A DNA stretch of 64,000 nt from Rhyzopertha dominica. Its lineage: Eukaryota > Arthropoda > Insecta > Coleoptera > Bostrichidae. The translations under genes were made by a program, and so were the position numbers. The notes under the pieces are model-generated. The model saw only the letters and a list, made by a program, of their open reading frames with translations, was not told where the DNA came from and searched no databases. Positions within the stretch are counted from its first letter, which is position 1. Each line of letters starts with the position of its first letter. Positions 12,690 to 25,487 of this stretch are shown in pieces. The stretch is from positions 3,968,002 through 4,032,001 of the forward strand of contig QCXZ01000138.1 in the NCBI GenBank assembly GCA_025024175.1, read 5' to 3'.

Positions 12690-15600
12690 TAACTTAAAAT
12701 GGAATTAAGTACATCTCGAGTTAGTAAAAAAATACTTTTTTTTTGCTTTTTATCAGTACAAAACAGTCAACTAATTACATCTTCTACCTTTACTGTATAC
12801 AAAGAAATTAAATAAACAAAGCGTCCTCTGACTGTCCACGCCTTTCGTTCGTACAAAAAAAACTAACCTTAGTTTTGGTAAAACACATATTTCTTAAATT
12901 TAAATTACAAATTATTAGAAATATACTGCAATGTTTGAAGTATGTGGAAATGTGGAAGTACACAGAAAATGTGGATGTACGTTGAAGTGTTTTTCTAAAT
13001 GAAAGTACACCTGTGTCGCGGTTATCCTCTCGCTTTGAGTACAGTTACAAATTTCGTCAAATACCTGCACTGTACCTGTAGTAAATAACAATTTTTTTAC
13101 TTTTTTATTTCGGTAACGAATTAGCATCGAAATACCCCATAAAATTTTCTAAGGTAATGCTTCATTTAGTGTTTCTGTGTAAAAAATTTGTGTCAAATTG
13201 TTGACAACACATATACGAGTATATATTGAACATTATTTTGTAAAAATATAAATTCATTTTCCATAAAGGATATATATAAATGAAGAAGGAGTAATTTTTT
13301 ACATATTATGGTCTTAACGTCTTGAAAAGCCTCTTCAACAAAATATGCATTTATGAAAAAAAAAAAGAAAGAAATGAATTTATGCCACCGAATTCAGCTA
13401 AGGATAACAGTCATACATATTTGCTATAATAAGTTTACATAAACAAAAATATAAATATTGCAGAATAGAGGCCCTTGAAACGTGACACCTTCACCAAACA
13501 TAAGAAACCTGGTAATACCAAGCGCTGAAGAAAAAATGTAATATATCAGATAACTGGTTATGTTTATCACGAAATTCACGTAACTTGATTCTGTCTATAC
13601 TAACATCAAAATAAAAATAAAAATTCGGCTACACAATGATCTATCTACTTGTTTTAGATGCTTTATGAGCTACGCATTTCTGTGACCGTTTTTGTATATT
13701 TTTGTTTTATTTCAGAAATACTCTCTATGCGTAAAATTTACATAAAACTATGTGATATCATCAATTTCAATGGGACGGTTTTGATTTCTATTAGGAGTAA
13801 TATCCCAGGTACCTAAGAAGATAGTCGTTAATTGTTTTCGTGTAGTATTTTCTTATTCTACGTGAAAACGTGAAAATTAAGTTCAGTTTGTCTTTTGTAC
13901 ACAAGAAAATTTTGAAAATGTCTCTGCAAACTTTTGCATAGTACTGTATACGATGGATTTTCGGCATAAAGGATTGGATGCTTAGAATAAGTTAAGTATA
14001 TACATGTCCCTACGAAAAGGCAACACAATTAGAATTCTATACGGTGTAAAGTATTTTTCAGTACTATTTCCCTCAATATATTTTTACAGTACGATATCAA
14101 AACATAATGTTTCACAGGATGGGAATGTAGTAATAAAAATTGATGAATTGTGTTACTGTTTGTAACCACTTTGATGGATTTAAATATATTCGTTTTTACG
14201 AAACAAAAATCTGTCAACTCCACTTATCAACTGATGATTAGGCCACTTAACAAGACCTATACATTTTGTACATTCAATAAAACTAAAAAAAGTACGTACG
14301 AAGCTATATAATCACGCGACAGTAAATATAAAAAGGTCACGGATATACAACAAAACAAAGTGAAAGTAAAAAGTACATTGCACCGATTCAGTTCCTTTCC
14401 AATGCACCTTTAAAAAAACCACAGTACTCTCACGTACCTAGGTTGTACAAAAAATAGAGGACCTAGGTATACCACAATGCGACAACCAAAACAAGTTTTT
14501 GCCGCGGCAAGTCATTTTTTATTTACAATATGGGTTAAAAAAACCTTGCCATTTCAACTGTTACACATAAACACATTGACCTCGATTACGTTCCGCATGT
14601 TGGATCGCCAACTTGCATTCAAATGCATGGTTAAATGGTTATTTTAAAGTGCTCTGAATTAAAGACGAGGGGTAACAGATGGAGAAAGGGGTTGTTTGTT
14701 AAACCAGTTTCTGGGTTTCGTGACCATCAACAGGTGTTCCTGCACCTGCTGTCGTTAAAAAACCATGATATACCTGCAGTAACAACTGACCACAAGGCTT
14801 TCCGATTGGGAAATCGGGATGATGCACACAGAATGACTAATACAAACCGGTGATCAATAAATTCTAGTTCTGTGCACACACTAGCACGACGAATCACAGA
14901 TGACCACTTGCAAATAATTAGTGACAGGTGTTAATGAGTTTCTTCATCGTTATACGTTTCTAATTTGATGATTTCTCATTACCTGCAACCACCAGTCTGC
15001 TAGATTACAGATTTCGTATTCATGGGACATTTAAATTAATTAGCTTATTAACAGAATCACATAATGACATTCAAATCAAGTCGTCTAAGTATCAATTAGC
15101 CCATAAACCAAAATAAATGCCAATAATGCGAATTTAAAAGTCGGAAGCTACTTAACCATAACAAAAACAATTGTTTAAGTTCCGCATCTTCAAAAGTAGG
15201 GTTATCTTATCGATCACAGATAAATTATCTATCAGAGCGGGTACTTACGGGGGCGAAACAGGTTACAACGCAATCATATGCTTCTCCAGATAAGATTGTA
15301 AATTATAAACAAACACTAGCGCCGATCACTCACACAACGTTTGCACACTGAACTGTACTGAACTTCCATATTTGTTTGAAAATATGGCTGAGGTTGATGC
15401 TGAATGGACCAAAACTGTGATTATGCAACCGAAGTTACAGCTCACTACTACTGCTACCATCTGTCCATTATTCTGCCAATTACAGCCGGTAATGTCTGCT
15501 CCTGTAACAAAGACATTAGGCATAGTCTAAATTATCGACATTTCAATTTCGAATAAGACCGCAAAATATCTATAATCTTGTAACTTTTTAAAATGCAGCC

Positions 15601-16166
15601 AATAGAAGATTGTATATTTCAAATACGTGTGAATGTAAAATATCGCACTCAAAAATAAAGAACATTATCATACCTTTGAATATAGAGTGTATATTCAAAG
15701 ATTATACTGATTAATGCATTGGCCCTAACTTATTCATTTTCTAGATAAATTAAACGGACTTGTGAAGCATTAAACAAAATACAGAACAACATGAATGAAC
15801 GAGACATATAAAATCAGTTGTTCTCCATATTTACATAACACAATATTTAAAGACGCCAATATTTGAGGAGATACTATATATCTTCAGGAATTAATGTTTT
15901 GAAAACTCTAAAATTTGTTGTTTTGTAACACCATTTAAAAAATGCAAATCACTAACATTTTTTGGTATAAAATTTTTAAATGGCATTTTCCTCCTAATAC
16001 AGTTGTTTAATGAAAGGGATAAGGTATGATGTTCACCTATATTGCAACTCGTAAAGTTCTGATTTACCACATTTAATTAATTCGATTATGTCACTGCATA
16101 CTGCTACTTGAGAGATGCCAATAATCAGGACAGGTGTCTGTGGTAAAATTTGGTGAGCGCACTATA
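12690..16166. other. Intergenic, no recognisable gene
   Basis: This is a long AT-rich stretch. Frames at 12915-13127, 14029-14223, 14635-14853 and 15326-15523 are short and lack family resemblance. I see no splice-flanked exon or RNA gene. Confidence 0.45.
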
Positions 16167-16614
16167 CAGGGTGTCCAACGAAAACCTTGAGTTAGATGTA
16201 TCTAGAAAAAAAAATTGGAAGGTTTTAAAGTTGGCACACTAACTACACCAGAAGTAGCCAATAACTTCCTTATTTTCAGGAACCGTTACTAGTATATAAT
16301 TACTTCCACATCTAACAGACGGAAAGTAGTGCTTCACGAAAAATTTTTCAAAAATTTGCTCAATCACTTTAAAATAGTCAAAAACGTAAAAAAGCAAAAT
16401 TTGAGCAAAAAAAATTTCTTCTCTTTGTGTCTGTGGACACGATAACTTTCGAAAAACAACTTATGAACTTGAAATTTGGCATAAAACTAAAATATCTTGT
16501 TTATTTCAATTTGAACCACATGATGATTTTGAATTAATGGGTGTGCCAACTTTGAAAGTCCTTCAATTTTTGTTTTCCAAACACTTTTACTAAAGGTTTT
16601 ATTTGGACACCCTG
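16167..16614. mobile_element. 448-bp MITE with CAGGGTGTCC ends
   Basis: The ends are CAGGGTGTCCAACGAAAACC and the near-complement ending GGACACCCTG, each flanked by TA (16165-16166 and 16615-16616), consistent with a Tc1/mariner-type MITE. No coding capacity is visible. The core, about 16345-16490 (CTTTAAAATAGTC, CAAAATTTGAGCA, CACGATAACTTTCGAAA, GAACTTGAAATTTGGCA), recurs in both arms of the large foldback at 27655-29137, so the two belong to one repeat family. A short TA microsatellite follows (16615-16628). Confidence 0.8.
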
Positions 16615-16631
16615 TATATATATATATACAC

Positions 16632-17355
16632 AATAGTTGTATGAATAATCCTTGGATCTGGCCACAAAAAAAAAGGAAATCTGTTTATTCGTCAGTCTGT
16701 TTATTGAGATATGTTTGTACAATACATAAAAAGTTCTGGGTAACAGTTATTGCCGCATAACTACGATACAAAATAAAAGACCTACCTGAAATAATACAAA
16801 TGAAATAACCACTGTCATATCTATCTATCAACAACATTATAAAATGTCAGAAAGTTAAATTCTCAGGTCCGCTACTTCCTACTACTCTAAAACAGAAAAT
16901 CTGCTAACTTCCAGGAATTTGCACAAATATCTCCTGAATTCTCAAATCAAAAGTCAATTTTAGTAACCATAAAATTTTATCGACGCATGAGAATTTAAAT
17001 TTGCGACTCCAGTATCATATTTAAAATACTCAGTTCATTTTTTAACTTGCAGTCTAGACATAAAAAAATCACAGCTTTCTTTACAGTCCATTCCAGTTTC
17101 AAAATGAGAAACAAACATTTTTCAAATGCGTACATACTTGAAACGGAATGTATCTTTCACTACCGTCTTATGATCAACTGTGAGATGAAATTATGGGACT
17201 GCTGTGGATGTGTGAAAATCGTGCTAATTTCAGATCAAAAGAAACACCGGTCAAGACGTCAGGGTAAAACGTGGACTATTTAATACTTAAGCAAAATATT
17301 ACCCTGTTTTGTTGATTGTACTAATCACTACAATGAAAATTGACAGAGAACGAAA
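16632..17355. other. Intergenic, no recognisable gene
   Basis: AT-rich; the frame at 17047-17283 (plus) has no recognisable similarity. Nothing else can be supported. Confidence 0.45.
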
Positions 17356-17655
17356 TCAATTCGAATCTTGGTGGTGGGGCACTAGTGGTGGTGTGTCGTG
17401 GTTTCTAGATGGTTGTAGGTTAGGTTGCATTATTTTGAATGCCGATCCGAGACTCGGCTTCAGCTGAAACGTGGAGCAAGGCTGGGGGCCCTGCCCCAGA
17501 GTAATACTTTTCCGCTCGTCCGAGGAACGCAGGTGAACCCTCTCGCAACCATCTGGGGGTTCCCTCGCTAAGAACCTGTTTATACGAGGGGAAGTACCGA
17601 GCTTGCTTCCTTCCTGGTCGGGACTCGATCCTTGACTTCCACCTGCCATAAGAAT
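17356..17655 (-). repeat. G+C-rich segment, possibly tRNA-derived repeat
   Basis: About 300 bp stand out as G+C-rich and CpG-rich in an AT-rich neighbourhood. On the minus strand a 97-codon open frame spans it, but its composition (Ser, Pro, Gly, Gln) fits a G+C-rich repeat better than a protein. Near its 5' side the minus strand reads GGATCGAGTCC, close to the tRNA B-box GGTTCGANTCC, which raises a SINE-like origin. A transferred or regulatory sequence is also possible. Confidence 0.3.
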
Positions 17656-19021
17656 TTTGATATCAAGACATGAAGAAGGAATGAATAGTCGCTATTTTTT
17701 TTACTACATGTCCACCATGCATTAAACTAATTGCTATTAACCTGCTTCACTTGAAGATACATCCAAATGACCCGACACCAAAGAAGATGTAGAACCTCTT
17801 GATGGGGGATCTATAGGAATAAGGCTGATCAATGAGCAAATCAAATATTAATATTCAGGGTGTTAAAAAATATATTTTTTTAAATTCAACTTTAACACTC
17901 TGTATATCAAAAATTAAAGAATTTTTAGAAATTCTTATTCGAAAAAAATTTTTTAAATCGTATTTTCTATCGCCTTGCAGTAATTACTATCCACTAGAGT
18001 TTTATATATCGAACGTAGCTGAGAAAAATTTTCTAATGCTGCTATCTTACTTGGCAATACTTCTAAAACATTTAAAAAAATTAGTGTTTTTTAGCCCGCA
18101 CATTTACTTGAAACTGTATTTTAGGATACAAAAAGTAAACAAGCAGTTACAATTGTTTATGTTTATTGAGCGTAGCCAAGAAGCATATTCTTTTTTATTG
18201 TTATTAGACATCAAATCTTTTAATAGGTATAAAAAACAAAGTGCTTCTGGTCTGTGTTTATAGACAAAANCTACCTAATTTCTATACGTTGGAAGCAAAT
18301 ATGCAAATAAAAAACAATTTTATGTGCAGAGCATAGCAAATTCAAACNATCAGCTTGTTTCNAAGCTACTCATTTTTAATTAAAAAACAAATAAATTCAG
18401 TTTTAAGAACCAATGCAGGTTAGAAACCCTAATATTTTATTTCTTAAGAAAAAATAAAGCCTAATAAGTTAATAATAAATCACAAGTGAATAGGTAAAAT
18501 TGCACATTAATATAATAAAAAAAACACGAAATAACCAATGTTTGGTGACTACCACTACACTGAAGTTATCGTAAATAATTTCATATATTTTAAATATTAT
18601 TTTACTAAGGATAATCTACTCTTAAAATACAACTTATGGTTATAAACTAAAAGCATTGTATGCTACAGGCCCATTGTAATAGTAAAATCAAGAGTTGTCG
18701 CAACGCTAATTTGTAATAACATTGTAATAACACATCAAATACAAGAATATTTATCAATAACTTAAAAAGAACTCTATTCATTATGTGCAAAGCATTGCAA
18801 TTTCTCAAAAAAAAAACTGGCACTGTTGCATATCTATCCAAAGCTTTACCAATATGCTATTGAACACTAAAATAAAAGTGTTACCTGAAGAATGACAGCT
18901 ATGTGGTAATTCCCCTGGTGTTTGCGTATTGACTGATTTTGACATTGTGCTCCTAAACATATCCGCCAGTGGCGCTCTGCGTCCTTCTGGAGGTGCTTGA
19001 CAGAACTAAAAACCCAATAAA
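17656..19021. other. Intergenic; AT-rich frame and small palindrome
   Basis: A 143-codon plus frame (17832-18263) is present, but its Leu/Lys/Phe-rich composition reflects AT bias. It overlaps a small inverted repeat (CAGGGTGTTAAA at 17858, TTTAACACTCTG ending near 17904). Its sequence resembles repetitive debris rather than a gene. Single N bases occur at 18270, 18348 and 18362. No host exon is evident. Confidence 0.4.
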
Positions 19022-21226
19022 TCAACAAGCTTTCATGACAAATTTCAATTTACCCCAAACCTTGTCAAAATCATCACTTCTTTCCATGCAATGTAAACCA
19101 CCCGAACTTGAAGACTTCAATACCAGCTTTTCAATTTCTTGGTTCAAACCCTCAATGGAACTCCTCATTGTAGGTTTGGACAGGGATCTTGCTGGTATCA
19201 CCATTGGGTTTGCTTTTAAAGTTGGCGACAGGATGTACACTAAAACTTGCATGTCGATGACTGCATCCGAAATGCAAAGTGAACGATTTATTACTTGCTG
19301 TAGTTTGTGTCGTGGTATTCAACGTATGATCTGCAACAACGGCAGCATTCGTTGGTGTGGATGGATGCCTTGAATTACTGTCCTTACTGCTTCTTTGAAG
19401 CCTTTGTCTGATTAGCATTTTTTCTAGTTTATCATCACCATTTTCTGGGATAAACTGCATTTTGCGGACATCCGCCCAATCGGCTTCATCTGTCTGTGAA
19501 ATTGTTTGATTTAAGCATTTATTAATTAATTCTTGTTTCAAATTTAATTTCATCAGTTCTATAACATTGAATAATACAAGTATATTTTACTAATTATTGT
19601 ATAGAAAAGTACTAAAACAAACTCCACCTTATTTGTAAAGAGATACAGCACAAAAATATTTTAATTTTATTGTATTGTTATATTCCTCGTTGAAAGTGAG
19701 GGGCTTTTTCAGTGTTACTTCTGGTTCAATATTAATATCAAATAGATAGCTACTTTTATTTTTTATACATGCAAGAACAGAGTTTTCTCTTCTAATTTTG
19801 TTAATACACATAACATGAGCCTATTTGTAATCGTTTTGACTTAATTTGAGATTTTCTATTTCTTTTTCACTGTGTTACAGTAGCCATTTAACAATAAAAC
19901 TATGAAAAGCAGGCAAAACAATTTATTTTGCTGTTCTGTAAATCAAATTCAATTCAACAAACTACGGCTATTGGAGAAAAAACAAAAGTAAGCAGCAACA
20001 AAAATTTTAATTCAAAAAGTGTTCAAAATTAGAGTATCTCAAAGTAAATAATGAGTTAAGTGAATATCAAACCGGGTTTAGAGATTCACAATCTTGTAAA
20101 TCAATATTGCAGTCCTTATTGTGAAATGGAAGGATGTATTAGAAAAAAAGATTATTAGAACATTTTTTGTTGATTTTAAACGTGCATTTAAAACACTGTC
20201 CTTTGAACTATCAATTCTCTGAAAATCAAAAATTAATGACAAGAAATCTGAATTATTGGTTCCTTATATGCATTTTGAATTATTTCTTTTCATGCTCTAT
20301 CAAATTATGAAAACTGCATGCCTCAATCTATTTTACTTTGCGAGATATTATAAATTTCGAGTATGCTGCGGCCCGTGGTTTTTAAAACAGTACTGTAAGC
20401 TTTCACCGCTAAAATGATATAACTGGAAAGCATTTCAAGTGTTAAGACAAGAAATTGTAATGCAATGTGGAAACTCAATTCATATTTTTGCTACTACACC
20501 AATTTTGTCCTCATAGGTACTGATGCTGCTGTCGACTTTAGAACAGATGAGTTCAATTGAAGCGATTTTAGTATGGTGTCATATCGAGTTGAATAAAATT
20601 TCTATATATTCTTATTTCTTAAAGAACTTTTTTTTTGGTTAACAAAGAGCAGTTTGTTTATATGACACTTGAGCGCTACCCTATGCATACTGAAGCATTT
20701 GACACACTAAAAAGAAGCAATTTTACCTGCGTTGCTTTGTCAACTTGCAGGCTTCCTGCATACCAATAGAAACTGTCCCTAGGCCAATGCCCCTTCAAAT
20801 ATATTGTATCTAACGAAGCTGTTCTACGAATAGCCATATCTTCGGATCCACAAGATCCCGGAACTTTGGGTTTTGCTGTAAAGACCAACATAATCGAAAA
20901 TCAATACTTAAAACTTCATGAAACAAAAAATGTTAAAATAGAAATACATAAGTATCTCAAAACACTCATTTATGTAGTCCTCCAACTTAAATACCTTTGT
21001 AAGTAGAAGAGCCGGGGCTTCTTTGACCAGAGTGCTCCGGGGACATCCTAATCTTCCAACAGGAAGAAGGAGGAGACAACGTGGGACTAATATTTTTCGT
21101 TAAACTAGAGCTATTCTTCACTATAGATGAGATCGGAATGGTTGCTTTCATGGGTCCCTGTTTCGTCGAATTTGGGGACGATTTTAAAACCCTTGCAGGG
21201 GTTCCCTGGCTGTAACTTCCGGACAT
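19022..21226 (-). CDS. FAM117/GLCCI1-family protein, four exons
   Basis: Proposed exons are 20995-21226, 20727-20875, 19295-19493 and 19022-19239 on the minus strand. All splice sites are GT-AG, and together they give 265 codons and a stop in one frame. Exon 1 encodes a Ser/Pro-rich N terminus with SPEHSGQRSPGS. Exon 2 holds the family hallmark RRTASLDTIYLKGHWPRD followed by VDKATQ. Exon 3 has TDEADW and the basic LIRQRLQRSSK. Exon 4 has IEGLNQEIEKLVLK, matching the conserved block before the variable C terminus. Exons 3 and 4 are joined by a proposed 55-bp intron (19240-19294), which also resolves the frame change there. Family members are phosphoproteins of poorly known function; GLCCI1 is glucocorticoid-induced in mammals. 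The protein is shorter than vertebrate members, so a further 3' exon is possible. Intron 2 contains a LINE fossil. Confidence 0.8.
20050..20340 (+). pseudogene. Non-LTR retrotransposon reverse-transcriptase fossil
   Basis: It lies in intron 2 of the FAM117 gene, on the opposite strand. One frame reads LSEYQTGFRDSQSCKSILQ, the typical start of the fingers region of LINE reverse transcriptases (xxQxGFRxxxS). After a frameshift, FFVDFKRAFKTL matches the first catalytic-aspartate motif (VxxDxxxAFDT). Farther on, MPQSILLCEI sits where the region before the YADD box is expected, but no YADD is preserved. Stops and frameshifts throughout show it is dead. Confidence 0.65.
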
Positions 21227-21414
21227 CGTGCTGCTTCCACTTCCTTACAGCCCCTGCGGCGTATTGTTCTTCCAGAACAATCCTCTTTTTCGTACCTACT
21301 GCAGCAACATATGTTGCGATATCGTATTTTTGAAACTCAGTTTCATTTTGGAAAATACAGTAGGGATTTCATTATCACAGACAGTGCCTTTTGTTGCAAA
21401 TTGCAAATCGATCG

Positions 21415-21424
21415 TGCGCATGCG
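21415..21424. promoter_or_regulatory. NRF1/Ewg-like palindrome in the FAM117 5' region
   Basis: TGCGCATGCG at 21415-21424 is close to the NRF1 (insect Ewg) consensus TGCGCATGCGCA. It lies about 190 bp upstream of the proposed ATG of the minus-strand FAM117 gene, a usual position for this motif in housekeeping-type promoters. Binding is inferred from the motif only. Confidence 0.4.
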
Positions 21425-21539
21425 TTTGCAACACGGAGTTAGGAAGTGGTTGCGAAGACGCAAACGTACACCATACTTTGGGGGAAGTACTGAATCTGGT
21501 CCAGTAGGACGACTTTATAAACAGAGATGTAGACGGTAA

Positions 21540-22027
21540 CTGTGTATATTTATTTAATTTAATTATGATAATAAAAGAGCATTTAAGATCTTGCAGATTG
21601 CAACAAAATTATTTATCGATCGATCCTCCATATCGGCAAAAGTAACGCTACTTTGTGTAAGTGTCGATATTCTGTTTGGTCCATATTAATGCTTCGATAT
21701 TTCCAATATTCCAATATATTTGATAATTGATAGTTTCGGTACTTCAGATGCTTTTGAATACATTCGAAACTTTTCAATAATTTGGATGCTCGATAGTCGA
21801 TACCGCCAAAGGTATCGATACTTTGCCCAGCCTTATTTTATATTACTTTTATAGAATAAACCAGATAGTTCAATCAGATGTATATCTATCCTAATGTAAT
21901 GAGGAATACAATGTTTTATCTATATGCCTTTTGAATTATACATTAGCTCAAATGGATTAAGGATTCAGGAAAATTGTATATTAAAAATAACATGATTACA
22001 TTTTAAGCAGTCAACCCAGTGAGTGTT
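21540..22027. other. Intergenic between divergent genes, with ATCGAT-type motifs
   Basis: The stretch separates the minus-strand FAM117 gene from the plus-strand receptor gene. It has several TATCGAT/ATCGATA-like sites (for example near 21615, 21790 and 21815, GGTATCGATACTTTG). In flies such sites bind DREF or BEAF; they are also common in transposon ends. No open frame is supported. Confidence 0.4.
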
Positions 22028-24152
22028 ATGATGGTGAAATACAGAAAGAATGTTTTCACTTTATATTCAGTAATAAAACTTCTTCATAATTTTGGAAAGC
22101 CGTATGGGTTAGCACCGTATACCATGAATGAACTGAAACAACGAAAAGGCAAAATTTTCTTCACAATATTACATATCGTCCTGTCCTTAAGTAAATATTT
22201 CAGTTTATTGCTTAAATCTTGCTTTGTTCTACCAGTTTGTATGCTTATAGGTTTATCTATTATGATGGGTTACAGTTACATGATAGTTTACTACCACAGC
22301 TTTCGAAACAGGCCCAAAATTTATGTCATGCTTTTGGTAATATTGGGCTTTAAAGTTTTATCATCTTGTATAATTACTCAACAGTTCCTCGTCAAACGTA
22401 TTCTCTTTATTAAAGCAATTGAAATGTTACGGGAAGTGGATGTACAAATCAAACAACTTAAACGACAATCACCAACATACTTTTACCACTATATATTCTT
22501 CATGTTCGTCTGCAGTGCCATTCCCATGTATCACACAACTTTTTTGTTAATCAAATGGAGTGACGGTGAAGATATTTACCCTCTGCTGCTTAACTTTTTT
22601 GGATCAGAAATCCTTAATGGAGTGTATGTATTTGTAACATATTACTACATGCTTTATGTTTACATCTTGTATCAGAGATTCTCATTTATTAATGAAACAC
22701 TTGGTGGTTTAAATAATTTGGAAAATAAAAGAGCATTAGTATTACTCAACACCGTAATCAAAATGCACCAGAATTTATGTAAAGGAGCGAAGCATTTAAA
22801 TGAAATGTTCTCTGTTCCATTGTTTCTCATCATTCTGTGCCAGCTGGTAGAATTTGTATTATTGTGTTATATGGTATATCAACATGAAGAAGTTGTGGTA
22901 TCGAATACTGCAATTTGGTATGCTATGCAGTTAATACTTCTGTTGCTACCAACAAGGCTTGTTATAACCGAGGTAACATGAAAGTATTAACTACATTTTC
23001 AAATAAAACGTCAATTGTTTTAGGAAAGAATGATTCCTAAGGGCTTGGCAGAAGTTAATATGTGTTACGATGATGTCAAATTGTCAAAAGCAGTAAGCCA
23101 AATTCTACATAATAGATGATAATACATTTGACGATGTTTGATTCCAGCGCAATTCATTTTTACTGCAATTGAAGCATATATCCATTGATTTCAAGACTTT
23201 TGGAGGTTTTCGGATAAGCATGGGCGAGATAACAAAAGTAAGTGAAAAAATTTCAGACAAGACTTGTTTTTTAATTTTAAGTTATATTCGAGCCTAACCT
23301 AAGTTTCTTATTAGAGGACTCAGATTTAACTAAAAAAACACTAACACAGGATATATATAGAAAACCTAATATTTCTTTAATGATTACAAAAGTATGACAT
23401 ATTTCCTCAAACACTGACATTTTCCTTACTATTTAAAAGAATGACTAGAACAACAAAAGTATCCAGTTTTAAACTTAGGAGCAAAATTAAAACTTATTTT
23501 TAATTTGAAAAAGTTTATTCAACAATATTTACAATAATTATTATTGTCTATCCAAATTGATATTAAATACAGTTTGAACTAGTACTTACTTTGCTTTATT
23601 AATCCAGTGTGGTTTGAACAATATCTTTCAAATTAATAGTTATATGGGTGATTTCGCTTGGAGAAAAAATAGTGTTTCATTCGGATTAAAAGTGTTTTTT
23701 ATCTCACAATTTTGCATCCGCTAGGTTTGTGGGAATGCCAAATTTGTTGGAGAAAAGTGTGAACCAGTCTAATTGAAAAATGCCTTTTCTATGTTGTGGT
23801 TTTTGTATTTTTAATATAATGGATACTTACCCATACTACATCAAAAACTGGCGCATAACTTGCTGGCACAGGAAGTCTACACCTTCCCCTATAAAGTTAA
23901 TTTTGAAATATGCTAAAAATGATACCTGGTTCCTCATATAGATCTGCTAATTTCAACTATGAATCTTGTTTGGATAATTATAAAAATTGTTCGACTCTCA
24001 ACTAACAAAACATGATCATCTCTTGTTATTTTCACTGTTTTTTCTTCCACTTTCGTTCGGTTGAAAATGGATGTACGCTGATTTTGATTTTCTTTCAGCA
24101 ATTTGGACTTTGCGTGTCGATCCTGATGTTCCTGTACCAGATCATCGAGTGA
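22028..24152 (+). CDS. Candidate gustatory receptor (insect chemoreceptor, 7tm_7)
   Basis: Four exons: 22028-22972, 23024-23092, 23148-23237 and 24099-24152. They join in frame to 385 codons, the usual length of insect gustatory receptors (370-420). All three introns are phase 0, close together at the 3' end, and GT-AG, a conserved gene structure of this superfamily. The long first exon encodes several hydrophobic segments and, near the N terminus, YGLAPYT, matching the FGLxPY segment common in these receptors. The end (FGGFRISMGEITK / QFGLCVSILMFLYQIIE) aligns with the last transmembrane helix, but the hallmark TYxxxxxQF is degenerate. I chose the ATG at 22028 because the upstream in-frame codons are not ATG. 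The protein would be a ligand-gated channel subunit in sensory neuron membranes; its ligand is unknown. Confidence 0.75.
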
Positions 24153-25487
24153 AAAGCCATCGTCACCATTTGACTACCTTTATTTAAAATACATTTAAGT
24201 TTACAGCAGCTTAGAGTAAAGAGCACAGAATACACATACGTGGATCAGTAGTAAAAAATATAATTACAAATATAAAATATCATTTATGACTAGTATTATG
24301 GCTATCCAACTAAAATACTATTCCATTAAATTTCTCGAAAATGAATGTTTGGTTCTGACGAGATTTAGCACCACGTATTCGATGTGGTCAACGAAGCACT
24401 CGACTGCTCTGTTGTAATCATGTATACTTGTGTCTGTGGTTGTATGTTGGCACATCTTTGTGTGAAAATATATAACGTTCTCGTCTAATGACTAAATTAA
24501 TCCACACATCTAGTTACCTACGACAGTCCTGTCTGCTGAACCGACAGAAGAATACTTGGACAGTCTAGAAGCTAATGATACTAAGTTTACATTACGAGAT
24601 TTTTTTTTTGTTTTTTGGAATACATTTTGGGAATGATAGGGTCTTTGGATAACATGGCGATGGGATGAGACGATGAAATGTTCAGGTTGCAACAATACAA
24701 CTTGCTGCGAGCTTAATACAGGAATAAAAAAATACTTGCAGTTCTATACTGCTAAATCAAAGGTAAAATAAATTCCAGTGGCCATTATATTGCTGCTTAA
24801 AGAATATCAAAGCAGTCCATGTAGGCATGATTTTGATGTGAAAATTACCACACTTAAAATAAAAACATAATTTTCAAGAGACAAACAGCAGTTTAAGATA
24901 AGCACATCATCCTAAAGCCTAATAAAGCGTATAACTGTACTAACAACTTTGATATGCATTCTCTCATAGCTGGCACAAAAAAATCACATCAACATACATT
25001 TATTAAATAAAATCTTGATAATGAAATGTTTTATAAACAATTGGCAAAAATACAGAAAGTTTATTTTATACACAGCTTTAGGTCAATGTAAGAATAATTT
25101 TTAATCTGTCTAAGAAAAACTTGAGATTTCAAAACTGATAGTTTTTGGAAGAAATTATATACATATTGTATTGTATTGCAGTATGAATTGGGATACCCAC
25201 ACAACATTGGCTACTTTCCGTATTCATAATGATAAAAAAAAACACTCTTGTTATGGAAGCACTGACAAAAAGCACAGAACTGATATTAAGGACTATATGT
25301 TAAGAGATGGCATCATAAATCCACCACCATTAGTCAACAAATATATTACAGTAACACAATAAACTGGCATTTTGTAAAGAAAAGAAAACCAAACTACTAA
25401 ACTTATTCTTAAAGATTTGAGAACTGTTAGATATCAGATCAAAAAGGGCAAAGACAATTCCATCAATAGGCAAAGGTCATGGCGTTA
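24153..25487. other. Intergenic, one unassigned frame
   Basis: A 63-codon plus frame at 25171-25362 has a coding-like, basic composition (NDKKKHSCYGSTDKKHRTD) but no family I recognise. It may be part of the transposon debris that follows. The rest is AT-rich with nothing supportable. Confidence 0.4.

Noticed and set aside
17832..18263. 143-codon open frame starting with ATG on the plus strand
   Set aside because: AT-driven Leu/Lys/Phe/Ile composition, overlaps repeat-like sequence, no family resemblance.
21127..21539. Plus-strand frames of 68 and 103 codons
   Set aside because: They lie opposite FAM117 exon 1 and its promoter; no domain is visible.
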